From positions 62,001 to 126,000 of the forward strand of contig JALFLB010000057.1 in the NCBI GenBank assembly GCA_022775045.1: 64,000 nt of DNA. Reading direction: 5' to 3'. Positions 17,231-25,424 of the stretch are shown here, one piece after another. Under the pieces are notes generated by a model. That model did not search any database. It was not told the DNA's origin and was given only the letters and a program-made list of their open reading frames with translations. The number at the start of each line of letters is the position of its first letter. Positions within the stretch are counted from its first letter, which is position 1. A program made the position numbers and the translations under genes. The stretch is from Agathobacter sp. Lineage in GTDB: Bacteria; Bacillota; Clostridia; Lachnospirales; Lachnospiraceae.

Positions 17231-18202
17231 ATGGCAAAAGAGATAAACACAATTGGGGTACTTACCAGTGGTGGAGATGCACCGGGAATGAACGCAGCAA
17301 TTCGTGCAGTGGTTCGGCAGGCAATTTCCAAAGGTAAGAAGGTCAAAGGTATCAAGAGAGGTTATGCCGGATTGCTGAATGAGGAAATTATTGATATGGA
17401 TGCAACCAGTGTATCTGATACCATCTCACGTGGTGGTACAATTTTGCAGACTGCACGCTGTATGGAATTTGTAACTCCAGAAGGACAGCAGAAGGGTGCA
17501 GAAATCTGCAAGAAACATGGAATTGACGCAATCGTTGTAATCGGTGGAGATGGTTCTTTCCAGGGAGCCCAGAAGCTGGCTGCACTTGGAATTAATACGA
17601 TCGGTCTTCCAGGAACGATTGATCTGGATATTGCATGTACAGATTACACAATTGGTTTTGATACGGCTGTCAATACGGCTATGGAGGCCATTGATAAGGT
17701 GCGTGATACCTCTACTTCTCATGAGAGATGTTCTATTATTGAGGTTATGGGACGCGGTGCAGGACATATTGCATTGTGGTGTGGTCTTGCAAATGGTGCA
17801 GAGGAAGTTCTGCTTCCGGAAAAGTATGATTATGATGAGCAGCGTCTGATTGATCAGGTGGTAGAGGCTCGTAAAAATGGAAAGCAGCATTATATTATCA
17901 TCAATGCAGAGGGAATTGGACATTCTCAGAGTATGGCGAAGAGAATTGAAGAGGCAACTGGTATTGAGACTCGCGCGACCATTCTTGGTCATATGCAGCG
18001 TGGAGGCAGTCCGACATGTAAGGATCGTGTGTATGCAACAACGATGGGAGCGTTAGCTGTCGATTTGCTTTGTGAGGGTAAGAGCAATCGCGTCATTGCT
18101 CATAAGGATGGAGAATTCGTTGACTTTGATATCGATGAAGCTCTTGCAATGAAGAAGGGCGTTGATGAGTATATGTATCAGATTTCCAAATCTCTGGTAT
18201 AA
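17231..18202 (+). CDS. pfkA: ATP-dependent 6-phosphofructokinase
   Basis: This enzyme phosphorylates fructose 6-phosphate to fructose 1,6-bisphosphate, the committed step of glycolysis. The 323-residue protein has GVLTSGGDAPGMNAAIR at the N-terminus, GGDGS near residue 104, PGTIDLDI near residues 127-134 with the catalytic Asp, and MGRGAGHIAL. GGDGS with glycine points to ATP rather than pyrophosphate as donor. The TIDLDI variant differs from the more usual TIDNDI in one residue. GGAGG lies upstream of ATG 17231. It follows dnaE and ends at a strong terminator. Confidence 0.96.
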   Translation: MAKEINTIGVLTSGGDAPGMNAAIRAVVRQAISKGKKVKGIKRGYAGLLNEEIIDMDATSVSDTISRGGTILQTARCMEFVTPEGQQKGAEICKKHGIDAIVVIGGDGSFQGAQKLAALGINTIGLPGTIDLDIACTDYTIGFDTAVNTAMEAIDKVRDTSTSHERCSIIEVMGRGAGHIALWCGLANGAEEVLLPEKYDYDEQRLIDQVVEARKNGKQHYIIINAEGIGHSQSMAKRIEEATGIETRATILGHMQRGGSPTCKDRVYATTMGALAVDLLCEGKSNRVIAHKDGEFVDFDIDEALAMKKGVDEYMYQISKSLV

Positions 18203-18225
18203 GTGAGTTAGTACTGAGTTTTAGG

Positions 18226-18257
18226 AAGGCGGTCCGTATAAGTGGACCGCCTTTTTT
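18226..18257 (+). terminator. Terminator of pfkA
   Basis: A 10-bp perfect stem (18226-18235 with 18244-18253), 8-base loop, followed by a T run. Confidence 0.92.
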
Positions 18258-18298
18258 GCAGGAAAATTGTAGCAGTTTGAGATAGATACGGAGTTTTT

Positions 18299-19093
18299 AT
18301 GATTACAAGTTCAGCAAATCAACAGATGAAGAATTTGACAGCCCTGATGAAGAAGGCGAAGGAAAGAAAAAACCAGAAGGCATTCGTGGTGGAAGGACCG
18401 AAAATGTTTGTAGAGGCACCCAGGGAATGGGTTCTGCATGTATATGTTGCAGAAAGTTTTCTCGAATCAGAAGACAATCAAAAGCTTCTTGCCGGGTATG
18501 ATTATGAAGTGGTGGCAGATTCGGTATTCCGCAGTGTTTCCGACACGCAGACACCCCAGGGGATTCTTGCCATTCTGAGGATGCCGGAGTATACACTTCC
18601 CCAGCTGTTGTGTGAAGAGCGTACCCATTTGTTGATTTTAGAGAGTATTCAGGATCCGGGCAATCTGGGAACTATTGTTCGTACCGGTGAGGGTGCAGGA
18701 ATTTCCGGTATTATTATGAACCGGACAACGGTTGATCTGTTTAATCCGAAGACAATCCGATCCACAATGGGCAGTATATACCGTGTTCCTTATTTAGTTG
18801 TTGAGGATCTAAAGGAGACACTTTTTAATCTGAAAAAAGAAGGGGTGTCTCTGTATGCAGCACATTTACAGGGGACGGCAGCTTATGATGCATTCGATTA
18901 CACGGTGCCTTGCGGCTTTTTGATTGGCAACGAGGGAAATGGTCTTAGTGATAAAATTGCACAACAGGCAGATTGTTACATCCGGATTCCGATGGAGGGA
19001 CAGGTGGAATCTTTAAATGCAGCAATTTCGGCAACACTTCTGATGTATGAATGCAATCGCCAGAGGAGGAAAAAGCATGAAAATCTGGTTTAA
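18299..19093 (+). CDS. TrmH/SpoU-family RNA 2'-O-methyltransferase
   Basis: The 264-residue protein belongs to the SPOUT class, which methylates ribose 2'-OH groups of rRNA or tRNA using S-adenosylmethionine. An N-terminal substrate-binding domain (about 1-100, with FVVEGPKMFVEA) precedes the SpoU domain. That domain has the three motifs: LESIQDPGNLGTIVRTGEGAG, GFLIGNEGNGLSD and IPMEGQVESLNAAISATLLMYE. These form the trefoil knot and cofactor site. The exact target nucleotide cannot be told. The 3' end overlaps the next small gene by 17 bp. Confidence 0.92.
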   Translation: MITSSANQQMKNLTALMKKAKERKNQKAFVVEGPKMFVEAPREWVLHVYVAESFLESEDNQKLLAGYDYEVVADSVFRSVSDTQTPQGILAILRMPEYTLPQLLCEERTHLLILESIQDPGNLGTIVRTGEGAGISGIIMNRTTVDLFNPKTIRSTMGSIYRVPYLVVEDLKETLFNLKKEGVSLYAAHLQGTAAYDAFDYTVPCGFLIGNEGNGLSDKIAQQADCYIRIPMEGQVESLNAAISATLLMYECNRQRRKKHENLV

Positions 19094-19340
19094 AATATGG
19101 GCAGATACGCATCTGATCCAGACAGAAACAATCGAAGAAGATACGGAGGATACCAGAACACATAAAATTTTTCATGCGCTTGAGGAGGCCTGTCTTAAAT
19201 TTGACCTTGCAAAGCCTATTTGGTTTGAATCTAATATTACAGAATTTGGGCGTCATGCAAAAACCCGTTTTTATAAGGATAACTTTGTGGAGGAAATTGA
19301 ATTTGATTATCTGGAGATGCAGGTGATAGAGGAAGATTAA
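19077..19340 (+). CDS. Small conserved-looking protein of unknown function
   Basis: An 87-residue acidic, soluble protein beginning KIWFKIWADTHLIQ, without membrane segments or a motif I recognise. ATG 19077 is preceded by AGGAGGA at 19063-19070, inside the methyltransferase gene, and the overlap implies translational coupling. An earlier in-frame ATG at 19047 lies before this ribosome binding site. The length and the pattern of charged and aromatic residues suggest a compact alpha/beta fold, but function is unknown. Confidence 0.72.
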   Translation: MKIWFKIWADTHLIQTETIEEDTEDTRTHKIFHALEEACLKFDLAKPIWFESNITEFGRHAKTRFYKDNFVEEIEFDYLEMQVIEED

Positions 19341-19442
19341 CTTTTTCTAAATTATCGGTGAATTTTCCCATTTTGTATAGAAAGTATGATATGATATCTG
19401 TGAGTGTTTTTTGAGAAACATAACAGGGATTGGAGGGGTTGC

Positions 19443-20126
19443 ATGAGTACATCACAGATGTTAAACGAAGATATTGATAGTTGGGAAACGGTCATGTTCT
19501 TATACAACTCGGCTCTGAAGGAAGTTGGCACCAAGCTGGATATCCTGAATGACGAGTTTGTTCATATACATAAGTATAATCCGATTGAGTACATCAAGAA
19601 GAGAATTAAGACGCCGGAGAGCATTGTCAAGAAACTTAGGCGTGACGGATATGAAAGTTCCATTGAGAATATGGTCAATTATATCAATGATATTGCAGGA
19701 ATCCGCATCGTATGTTCCTTTACTTCGGATATTTACCGTCTGGCAGAGATGATTGGAAAGCAGAACGATTTAACGGTTGTCTCAATTAAGGATTATATCA
19801 AGCATCCAAAGGCAAGTGGTTACAAGAGTTTTCATATGCATGTTACGGTTCCGATCTTTTTGTCGGATCGTGTTGTGGATACGAAGGTGGAAATTCAGAT
19901 TCGTACCATAGCAATGGATTTCTGGGCGAGCCTTGAACATAAAATTTATTATAAGTTTGAAGGTAATGCACCCGAATATATCAGCCGGGACTTGCGGGCA
20001 TGTGCAGAGATTGTATCAGATCTCGATGCCAAGATGTTGCAGTTGAATGAGGCAATCCTTGAGGAAAAAGCAAGACAGGTTGAAGAACAGGAAGAAGAAC
20101 GCCGGCGGGAACAGGTGCCGCTGTAA
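19443..20126 (+). CDS. Small alarmone synthetase (RelQ/YjbM-like GTP pyrophosphokinase)
   Basis: This 227-residue protein is a single-domain RelA/SpoT synthetase that transfers pyrophosphate from ATP to GTP or GDP, making (p)ppGpp. Signatures are RIKTPESIVKKLRRDG, DIAGIRIVCSF, YIKHPKASGYKSFHM and KVEIQIRTIAMDFWASLEHKIYYK. It lacks the HD hydrolase and the TGS/ACT regions of long Rel enzymes. The C-terminal 35 residues form a charged, probably coiled-coil helix (EEKARQVEEQEEERRRE). ATG 19443 follows GGAGG by about 8 bases. It stands alone ahead of a bidirectional terminator. Confidence 0.93.
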   Translation: MSTSQMLNEDIDSWETVMFLYNSALKEVGTKLDILNDEFVHIHKYNPIEYIKKRIKTPESIVKKLRRDGYESSIENMVNYINDIAGIRIVCSFTSDIYRLAEMIGKQNDLTVVSIKDYIKHPKASGYKSFHMHVTVPIFLSDRVVDTKVEIQIRTIAMDFWASLEHKIYYKFEGNAPEYISRDLRACAEIVSDLDAKMLQLNEAILEEKARQVEEQEEERRREQVPL

Positions 20127-20137
20127 AAGAATCGCAG

Positions 20138-20166
20138 CCGCTACACAGGGAAGAACTGTGTAGCGG
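20138..20166. terminator. Bidirectional terminator between the alarmone synthetase and the ThrE genes
   Basis: An 11-bp perfect stem pairs 20138-20148 with 20156-20166 around a 7-base loop, in a 45-bp convergent gap with T-rich sequence on the right. Confidence 0.85.
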
Positions 20167-20171
20167 TTGTT

Positions 20172-20618
20172 TTACTTTTTTCTCATTGAACCGAGTTTGT
20201 GAAACAGAACCTGTGGTATGGCAAATCCAAAGATGATGCCGAATACGATTGCAAAGGCGATTTCGAAGGTCTCAAGTCCCTTGGCGGCAAAGAGTGCTTT
20301 TTCGCCAGTGATCAGATAGTATACCGTGTAGTAAATTCCGGCTCCTGGTACTAGCGGGAAGATGCCGGAGAGCAGGTAGATTGTGGCAGGGTTCTGACGA
20401 AGAACAGCCATCGTGCGTGAAAACACAGTCAGAATGAAGGTTGCCGCAAGACAGGCTGCCACCGTATTGCCGGAATGGATGGTAATCAGATAGTAGACGA
20501 TCCAGCCGATGGCACCCGAGATACCACAGAATGGCAGTTCCCGTCGTGGTGACGAGAATAGAATACCGAAAGCGAACGATGCGGCCATCGCCAAAAAAAA
20601 TTGAATGATGTAGTTCAT
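20172..20618 (-). CDS. Threonine/serine exporter family protein, small subunit (ThrE C-terminal half)
   Basis: A 148-residue membrane protein with four to five hydrophobic segments. It contains the AFGILF, GAIGWIVYYL and PLVPGAGIYYT patterns of the ThrE C-terminal transmembrane domain (DUF3815 type). Family members, together with the partner half, export threonine, serine or dicarboxylates; the substrate here is not known. The start codon overlaps the stop of the upstream partner in an ATGA arrangement, showing translational coupling and a two-subunit exporter. The ATG at 20618 is the natural start; longer forms would run back into the partner gene. Confidence 0.88.
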   Translation of the reverse strand: MNYIIQFFLAMAASFAFGILFSSPRRELPFCGISGAIGWIVYYLITIHSGNTVAACLAATFILTVFSRTMAVLRQNPATIYLLSGIFPLVPGAGIYYTVYYLITGEKALFAAKGLETFEIAFAIVFGIIFGFAIPQVLFHKLGSMRKK

Positions 20619-21388
20619 TGTACCAGTCCTCCCAGATAACGAAACAGCACGATCGGGAGAGATACGCCGACCGCGATACACAAAGCGGTAAGGAGCGCAT
20701 CAATCAGATGAATGCTGCCGGATAAGTAGTCTTCATTGTAAAAATCACGGATCGCTGTCGTAAAGACGATTCCAGGTACGATTGGCATGATGGTTGCAAT
20801 GACAAGTTTATCATGGTGTACGGGCAAACCGGTTATTACGACAAAAATGCTCAGCAGGGAGATGAGAACGCTGGCATAGACTGTGGTCAGAAAGCGTGAT
20901 ACTTTATGTCTCTGACAGGTAAATAAAAAGAACTGTTCTGCAACTCCGATGCAGAAGGAAAAGAGAGCTTCCATAACGCTGCCACCGAAAAGAACGCAAA
21001 AGGAAGCACATGCCAGTCCGCAGGAAAGAAGAACAATTATGTGGGAATAGGACGGAAGGTGCCGACATTCCTGAAGGCGTGTGTTTGCTTCTTCAATTGT
21101 GCATTTGTGATCACAGATGTCGCGGGTGAGCTGATTGAGAGCAGCGACCCGGCTTAAGTGGATGGAAGCCATCGGTACATGACGGACCATGCTGCAGGCG
21201 TCCTCTTTGTTTTCATTGGCACTTGCAAAGATGCCGTTGGAGAGAACGTATACATCAGCATCCTCTAATCCGTAAGCTTCTAATATACGAATGACTGAAT
21301 CTTCAACCCGATAGATTTCTGCACCGCTTCGCAGCATGGTATCAGCAATCTCTACTGCAAGGGTCAAAATTTCCTTTGTGTGAGCCAT
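20615..21388 (-). CDS. Threonine/serine exporter family protein, large subunit (ThrE N-terminal half)
   Basis: This 257-residue protein has the ThrE N-terminal soluble part (DUF1212 type; LAVEIADTMLRSGAEIYRVEDSV, then VYVLSNGIFAS) and about five membrane segments in the C-terminal half, including MPIVPGIVFTTAIRDF. In classical ThrE both halves form one polypeptide; here they are split into two overlapping genes, as is common in Firmicutes. Divergent from the spoVAA locus across a 132-bp gap. Confidence 0.9.
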   Translation of the reverse strand: MAHTKEILTLAVEIADTMLRSGAEIYRVEDSVIRILEAYGLEDADVYVLSNGIFASANENKEDACSMVRHVPMASIHLSRVAALNQLTRDICDHKCTIEEANTRLQECRHLPSYSHIIVLLSCGLACASFCVLFGGSVMEALFSFCIGVAEQFFLFTCQRHKVSRFLTTVYASVLISLLSIFVVITGLPVHHDKLVIATIMPIVPGIVFTTAIRDFYNEDYLSGSIHLIDALLTALCIAVGVSLPIVLFRYLGGLVQ

Positions 21389-21460
21389 AGAGCCTGTCTC
21401 CTTATAAATTTCAATATAATCAATTTATGCCCCTTTTTGCGTCCTGTCAATCAGATTTCC

Positions 21461-21490
21461 TACATAATTACATAAAAAACGTACATAATA
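21461..21490 (+). promoter_or_regulatory. Candidate sigma-G promoter upstream of the spoVAA locus
   Basis: TACATA (21461-21466) and CATAATA (21484-21490) are separated by 17 bp. The -10 box fits the sigma-G pattern CATnnTA exactly; the -35 box fits GYATR in four of five positions. It lies 31 bp before the first gene of the locus. The same TACATA word recurs three times here, so other placements are possible. Confidence 0.45.
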
Positions 21491-21520
21491 GGTTAGAAAT
21501 GGGACAAAAAGGAGGACATC

Positions 21521-21703
21521 ATGAGTAAAGAATGCAAAGGAAACCGATGGATAAGGAAATATCGTCTGGCGCTTTTGCTTGTGCTTATCGGAATCATGCT
21601 CTTATCATGCTGGTATTGTATATCCACCTACCAGAAAAATAAGATCCCCAAGGAAGCAACGCTTGTAAAGCGGGAAGAGGTATGTGATGAAGGAGAAGCG
21701 TGA
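21521..21703 (+). CDS. Small single-pass membrane protein preceding spoVAA
   Basis: A 60-residue protein with a basic N-terminus (SKECKGNRWIRKYR), one hydrophobic segment (about 16-35, LALLLVLIGIMLLSCWYCI) and a charged tail. AAAGGAGG is well placed before the ATG, which supports a real gene. Its end overlaps the start of spoVAA by 17 bp, so it should be co-expressed with spoVAA-spoVAB, probably in the forespore. I do not recognise a family. Confidence 0.6.
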   Translation: MSKECKGNRWIRKYRLALLLVLIGIMLLSCWYCISTYQKNKIPKEATLVKREEVCDEGEA

Positions 21704-22334
21704 GACAGTATATGTAAAGGCGGACCGTAACAGTGTCTGCCATGACCCCAAAATAAAAATTCAGGATGTCATGTCTGTGCAATGCTCAGACCGTGCAATC
21801 TGTGCCGGAATTAAGAATAAGACTCTCTATACTTTTAAGAAGGAGGAGACTTCTAAGAAAAAGTGCATCGAGGTGTTTTCCATCTTAAATGTGATTGATA
21901 TGATTCTGGCGGATTATCCGGATGTGGAGGTAGTCAGTTACGGTGAACAGGATTTCGTTGTGGAATACGTGGCGGCACCCATTGCACCCAAATGGCTGGA
22001 GTGTCTTAAGATCATCGTGCTCTGTATAGTGATCTTTTTGGGCTCGGGTTTTACAATCATGGCATTTAATAATGACGTTTCTGTCGGAGAGGTGTTTGAC
22101 CGCTTCTACAGGCAGATAATGGGGGTGGATAAACCGAATGTGACGGAGATAGAGCTCTTTTATTGCCTGGGACTTGCAGTAGGAATTTTTGTATTCTTCA
22201 ACCATGTCGGTAAGAAAAAGATTACCTCGGATCCGACACCAATTCAGGTAGAGATGCGCAAATATGAGAAGGATGTAGATACAACCTTTATTGAGAATGC
22301 AGGGCGGAAGGGACATGAGCACGATGTTGATTAA
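21687..22334 (+). CDS. spoVAA: Stage V sporulation protein AA
   Basis: SpoVAA is part of the inner-membrane channel that moves dipicolinic acid into the developing spore and out during germination. The 215-residue product has a soluble N-terminal domain (VYVKADRNSVCHDPKIKIQDV, then the FSILNVIDMIL and FVVEYV segments) and two C-terminal membrane helices flanking an NNDVSVGEVFDRFYRQI loop, the order seen in SpoVAA. ATG 21687 follows GGGAAGAGG. It overlaps the small upstream gene and the downstream spoVAB, indicating one operon. Confidence 0.88.
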   Translation: MKEKRETVYVKADRNSVCHDPKIKIQDVMSVQCSDRAICAGIKNKTLYTFKKEETSKKKCIEVFSILNVIDMILADYPDVEVVSYGEQDFVVEYVAAPIAPKWLECLKIIVLCIVIFLGSGFTIMAFNNDVSVGEVFDRFYRQIMGVDKPNVTEIELFYCLGLAVGIFVFFNHVGKKKITSDPTPIQVEMRKYEKDVDTTFIENAGRKGHEHDVD

Positions 22335-22773
22335 GCATATCTGTATGGCATTTGTCACCTTTTCCTGTGGGGTGGCAATTTCAGCGGGTACCTTTGCGTT
22401 TCTTCTTGTAATTGGTGTGATTCCGCGTATGATCAAAAAGACAAATCTGGGGGATCATATATTTACAATTGAAAATACAATCATTTTGGGGGTCCTGACG
22501 GGGGCTGTTGTGTCTGTCGTTAACTGGCAGGCTCGTTTCCCGATTGTCTGGGTGGGGCATCTGCTGCTGGCACTGTATGGTCTTTCTGCCGGAATCTTTG
22601 TGGGATGTATCTCCGTTGCATTGGCGGAAATTTTAAATACGTTTCCAATCCTTTTTCGAAGAATGTATATTAACCGCGGACTGTTTTTTGTTATGGCGGC
22701 AATGGCGCTGGGCAAGATGTGTGGAGCGCTGTATTACTTTTTCTGCGGCTATGGTCTTCCGAAGTACTGGTAA
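22315..22773 (+). CDS. spoVAB: Stage V sporulation protein AB
   Basis: A 152-residue membrane protein with four hydrophobic segments. Family features are GVAISAGTFAFLLVIGVIPR, the YTIEN-like region IFTIENTIILG, and GLSAGIFVGCISVALAEILN with FPILFRR. It belongs to the SpoVA dipicolinate channel group and overlaps spoVAA by 20 bp. In Bacillus the next genes would be spoVAC, AD and AE; here spoVAC is 2.7 kb away and AD-AE are about 14 kb away. Confidence 0.88.
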   Translation: MSTMLIKHICMAFVTFSCGVAISAGTFAFLLVIGVIPRMIKKTNLGDHIFTIENTIILGVLTGAVVSVVNWQARFPIVWVGHLLLALYGLSAGIFVGCISVALAEILNTFPILFRRMYINRGLFFVMAAMALGKMCGALYYFFCGYGLPKYW

Positions 22774-22837
22774 TATCAGGAAGATTTGTGTTAAAATAAA
22801 TCTTACAAAAGAATATGATAGAAAAGGGGAGAGAGAC

Positions 22838-23179
22838 ATGGTTACATCCATCGCACGTCAGAGCGTGATCATCAAGTGCAATTTACAAAAATCCGTTATG
22901 TTGGGAAATTATGAATTTTATTATGCGGCGGGGCTGGTAAAAAAGCTGTATGGACTTGAAATCAGTTCCGATATGGAGCCGGAGGCAATGTCCGCTTTGA
23001 TTCTGGAGCGGGCAGACAGCCTGACTCCAAAGGATGAGAAGGAGGAATATCTGCTTACAATGCTGAAATGCTATGAGCCGCTGACGAATTACGATGAGCA
23101 GATGAAGGAATTATTTGTATGGGGCGAGTCGGAACCTGATCTGTGGAGCGTTACAACATCCTGGCATCCGGGAGCTTGA
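22838..23179 (+). CDS. Protein of unknown function
   Basis: A 113-residue soluble acidic protein (VTSIARQSVIIKCNLQKSV at the start, several EKEEY-like segments later). No membrane segment or known motif is visible. ATG 22838 is preceded by GGGGAGAGA. Longer in-frame starts would run into spoVAB and have no ribosome binding site. It lies between spoVAB and a flotillin gene that has its own candidate promoter, so it could belong to either unit. Confidence 0.65.
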   Translation: MVTSIARQSVIIKCNLQKSVMLGNYEFYYAAGLVKKLYGLEISSDMEPEAMSALILERADSLTPKDEKEEYLLTMLKCYEPLTNYDEQMKELFVWGESEPDLWSVTTSWHPGA

Positions 23180-23183
23180 TGGA

Positions 23184-23219
23184 TTGACATTGACTCTTCT
23201 ATGATACATATAGTATAGT
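23184..23219 (+). promoter_or_regulatory. Candidate sigma-A promoter of the flotillin gene
   Basis: Two overlapping -35-like boxes, TTGACA (23184) and TTGACT (23190), precede TATAGT at 23214-23219; the second pair has an 18-bp spacer. The gene starts 53 bp further on. Confidence 0.45.
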
Positions 23220-23272
23220 GTTAAAAGGGCACATAGTGAGCATAATATTTACAAAAGAGAAAGGGGATTTTT

Positions 23273-24802
23273 ATGGATCAACTCATTAAATTAGCAGTTG
23301 CGGCTGCAGTCGTGATACTATTGGTTATTCTTTTGTGCATTGGGTATGTGAAAGCGCCGCCGGATATGGCGTTTATCATTTCTGGAATTAAGAAGAAATC
23401 GAAGATTGTGATCGGAAAGGCAACCATCCGTATTCCGTTCTTTGAGCGTCTGGATAAGCTGAATCTCAGATTGATTCCTATTGACGTTAAGACCAGCAAT
23501 GCTGTGCCGACAGCAGATTACATCAACATCAATGTGGATGCAACGGTTAATGTCAAGATCAGCAACGAGCCGGAGAGGCTCCGTCTTGCAGCGGAAAATT
23601 TTCTGAATAAGAATACAGAGTACATAGCGAGTGTTGCAAGGGAAGTGCTGGAAGGAAATGTTCGAGAGATTGTCGGGAAAATGAAGCTGGAGGAAATGGT
23701 TTCTGATCGTCAGAAATTTGCCAATCTGGTAAAGGAAAATGCAGAGCCGGATCTGGCCGCAATGGGATTGGATATCATCAGCTTCAATGTGCAGAACTTT
23801 GTAGATGGAAACGAAGTAATTGAAAACCTAGGTATTGACAATATCGTTAAGATCAAGAAAGCTGCCGCAATCGCAAGAGCGGAGAGTGAGAGAGATATCA
23901 AGGTTGCACAGGCATCGGCAGATAAGGAATCCAACGATGCAGCAGTTGCAGCGCAGACGGAGATTGCAAAGAAGCAGAACGAGCTGGCGATCAAGAAGTC
24001 AGAGCTGCAGATGGAGGCGGATACCAAGAAGGCGATGGCAGATGCTGCTTACGAGATTCAGAAAGAAGAACAGCGTAAGACCATCGAGATCACAACTGCA
24101 AATGCTGATATTGCAAAGCAAGAGCGGGAGATAGAACTGAAGCAGAAGGAAGTTGCAGTTAAGGAGCAGGCTTTGGACGCAGAGGTTAAGAAACAGGCTG
24201 AGGCAGATAAATATGCTGCACAGCAGAGAGCAGATGCGGATCTGTACCAGCGTCAGAAGGATGCAGAGGCAAAGCAATTCGAAGCTCAGAGAGCTGCTGA
24301 AGCGCGCAAGGCCCAGGCAGAGGCAGAGCGTTACTCCAAGGAGCAGGAGGCTGCCGGTATTCGTGCCGTCGGAGAGGCTGAGGCAAGCGCTATTCAGGCA
24401 AAAGGTATTGCTGAAGCGGAGGCGATGGAGAAGAAAGCCGAGGCTTATGCAAAGTATAATAAGGCAGCCGTTGCAGAGATGATGATCAAGGTACTTCCGG
24501 ATGTGGCTGGTAAGATTGCAGAACCGCTGGGACAGATTGATAAGATTACGATCATCGGAGGCGGTGAGACCGGCAGCAATGGTGTTGAACAGGTTGCAGG
24601 CAATGTGCCGGCTGTGATGGCGAAACTGTTTGAGAGCATGAAAGAGGCGACCGGAATTGATCTGGCAGAGATTGTCAAGGCAGATACCTATGATGCGAAG
24701 GTAAACCGCAATGTCAATGTGACAGGTCTGGATGATGTGAATCTGGTGATTAAAGACAATAAGGAGTCGGGTGTGACGATCAGTCATGACGATCGGGCAT
24801 AG
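23273..24802 (+). CDS. Flotillin-family (SPFH domain) membrane scaffold protein
   Basis: The 509-residue protein starts with one membrane segment (about 5-25), followed by the SPFH/Band 7 domain (about 30-200; APPDMAFIISG, IPFFERLDKLNLRLIPIDV, ADYININVDATVNVKI, VLEGNVREIVGKM). A long Glu/Ala/Lys-rich coiled coil (about 200-400) and the flotillin tail with KAAVAEMMIKVLPDVAGKIAEPL and DKITIIGG follow. Flotillins organise membrane microdomains and help membrane complexes assemble. No NfeD partner gene is adjacent, unlike many bacterial loci. It ends at a strong terminator. Confidence 0.93.
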   Translation: MDQLIKLAVAAAVVILLVILLCIGYVKAPPDMAFIISGIKKKSKIVIGKATIRIPFFERLDKLNLRLIPIDVKTSNAVPTADYININVDATVNVKISNEPERLRLAAENFLNKNTEYIASVAREVLEGNVREIVGKMKLEEMVSDRQKFANLVKENAEPDLAAMGLDIISFNVQNFVDGNEVIENLGIDNIVKIKKAAAIARAESERDIKVAQASADKESNDAAVAAQTEIAKKQNELAIKKSELQMEADTKKAMADAAYEIQKEEQRKTIEITTANADIAKQEREIELKQKEVAVKEQALDAEVKKQAEADKYAAQQRADADLYQRQKDAEAKQFEAQRAAEARKAQAEAERYSKEQEAAGIRAVGEAEASAIQAKGIAEAEAMEKKAEAYAKYNKAAVAEMMIKVLPDVAGKIAEPLGQIDKITIIGGGETGSNGVEQVAGNVPAVMAKLFESMKEATGIDLAEIVKADTYDAKVNRNVNVTGLDDVNLVIKDNKESGVTISHDDRA

Positions 24803-24821
24803 AGATTGGAAAGTCAGAATA

Positions 24822-24849
24822 AAAGGGAGCAAAACAGCTCCCTTTTTCT
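24822..24849 (+). terminator. Terminator of the flotillin gene
   Basis: A 9-bp stem pairs 24822-24830 with 24837-24845, loop AAAACA, followed by T residues. Confidence 0.9.
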
Positions 24850-24910
24850 TGCAAAATTATTCGGGAAATGCTAAAATAATTATTTATCTTTTAAACAGGA
24901 GGCAATGCAT

Positions 24911-25360
24911 ATGCAGAAAAAAACGTATAATACAGAAGAGGAATTTTTCTTACAGGGTGTGAACGTTGAGAAAGTCTTTGCTTTTTTGGATCGAACGGAT
25001 TACTTTTTTCTGTACAATATCAAAAAATGTACCGAGACATCTGAATTGAGCGATGGCGTTTACCTGAGTGAACTTGCAGATTTTATGAATCTTCCGATGC
25101 CGCAAATCTCGACAACGGTCAAGCGACTGCAGGAAAAAGGATATGTAAGCTGGAAGACGGATATGAAGCAGGAGCGCACGTTTATCATGCTGACAAACAG
25201 TGCAATTGAGTTGATGAGACGCCAGAAGCGGCATATGGTAGAGGCCTATGAAAAAATAGAGACGAATATTCGCAGGGAAGATTTGGAAACAACGCTTCTT
25301 ACATTGAGCAGGATTCGTGAATTAATCACAGACATGCCGCCGGCGGCGAAGAGGGAATAG
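24911..25360 (+). CDS. MarR-family winged-helix transcriptional regulator
   Basis: This 149-residue protein has the MarR layout: N- and C-terminal dimer helices around a winged helix (VYLSELADFMNLPMPQISTTVKRLQEKGYV, then a wing with WKTDMKQERTFIMLT). Such proteins repress nearby or distant genes and respond to small ligands. AGGAGG at 24897-24902 is 8 bases before ATG 24911; ATG 24905 is only 2 bases away from it and therefore less likely. It is followed by spoVAC, but the spoVAC promoter lies between them, so a direct link is uncertain. Confidence 0.85.
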   Translation: MQKKTYNTEEEFFLQGVNVEKVFAFLDRTDYFFLYNIKKCTETSELSDGVYLSELADFMNLPMPQISTTVKRLQEKGYVSWKTDMKQERTFIMLTNSAIELMRRQKRHMVEAYEKIETNIRREDLETTLLTLSRIRELITDMPPAAKRE

Positions 25361-25365
25361 AAAAG

Positions 25366-25394
25366 GTATATTTCATCTGCACATGGTTATACTA
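25366..25394 (+). promoter_or_regulatory. Candidate sigma-G promoter of spoVAC
   Basis: GTATA (25366-25370, matching the -35 pattern GYATR) and TATACTA (25388-25394, six of seven positions of CATACTA) are separated by 17 bp, 30 bp before the spoVAC start. Confidence 0.5.
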
Positions 25395-25424
25395 TCCGAA
25401 AAATAAGTGGATAAGGAGTGTGCG

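Noticed and set aside
23999..24832. Long frames on both strands overlapping the flotillin gene
   Set aside because: They mirror the Ala/Glu/Lys-rich coiled-coil coding bias of the flotillin; Leu/Cys/Ser-rich or Arg-rich products are typical shadow translations.
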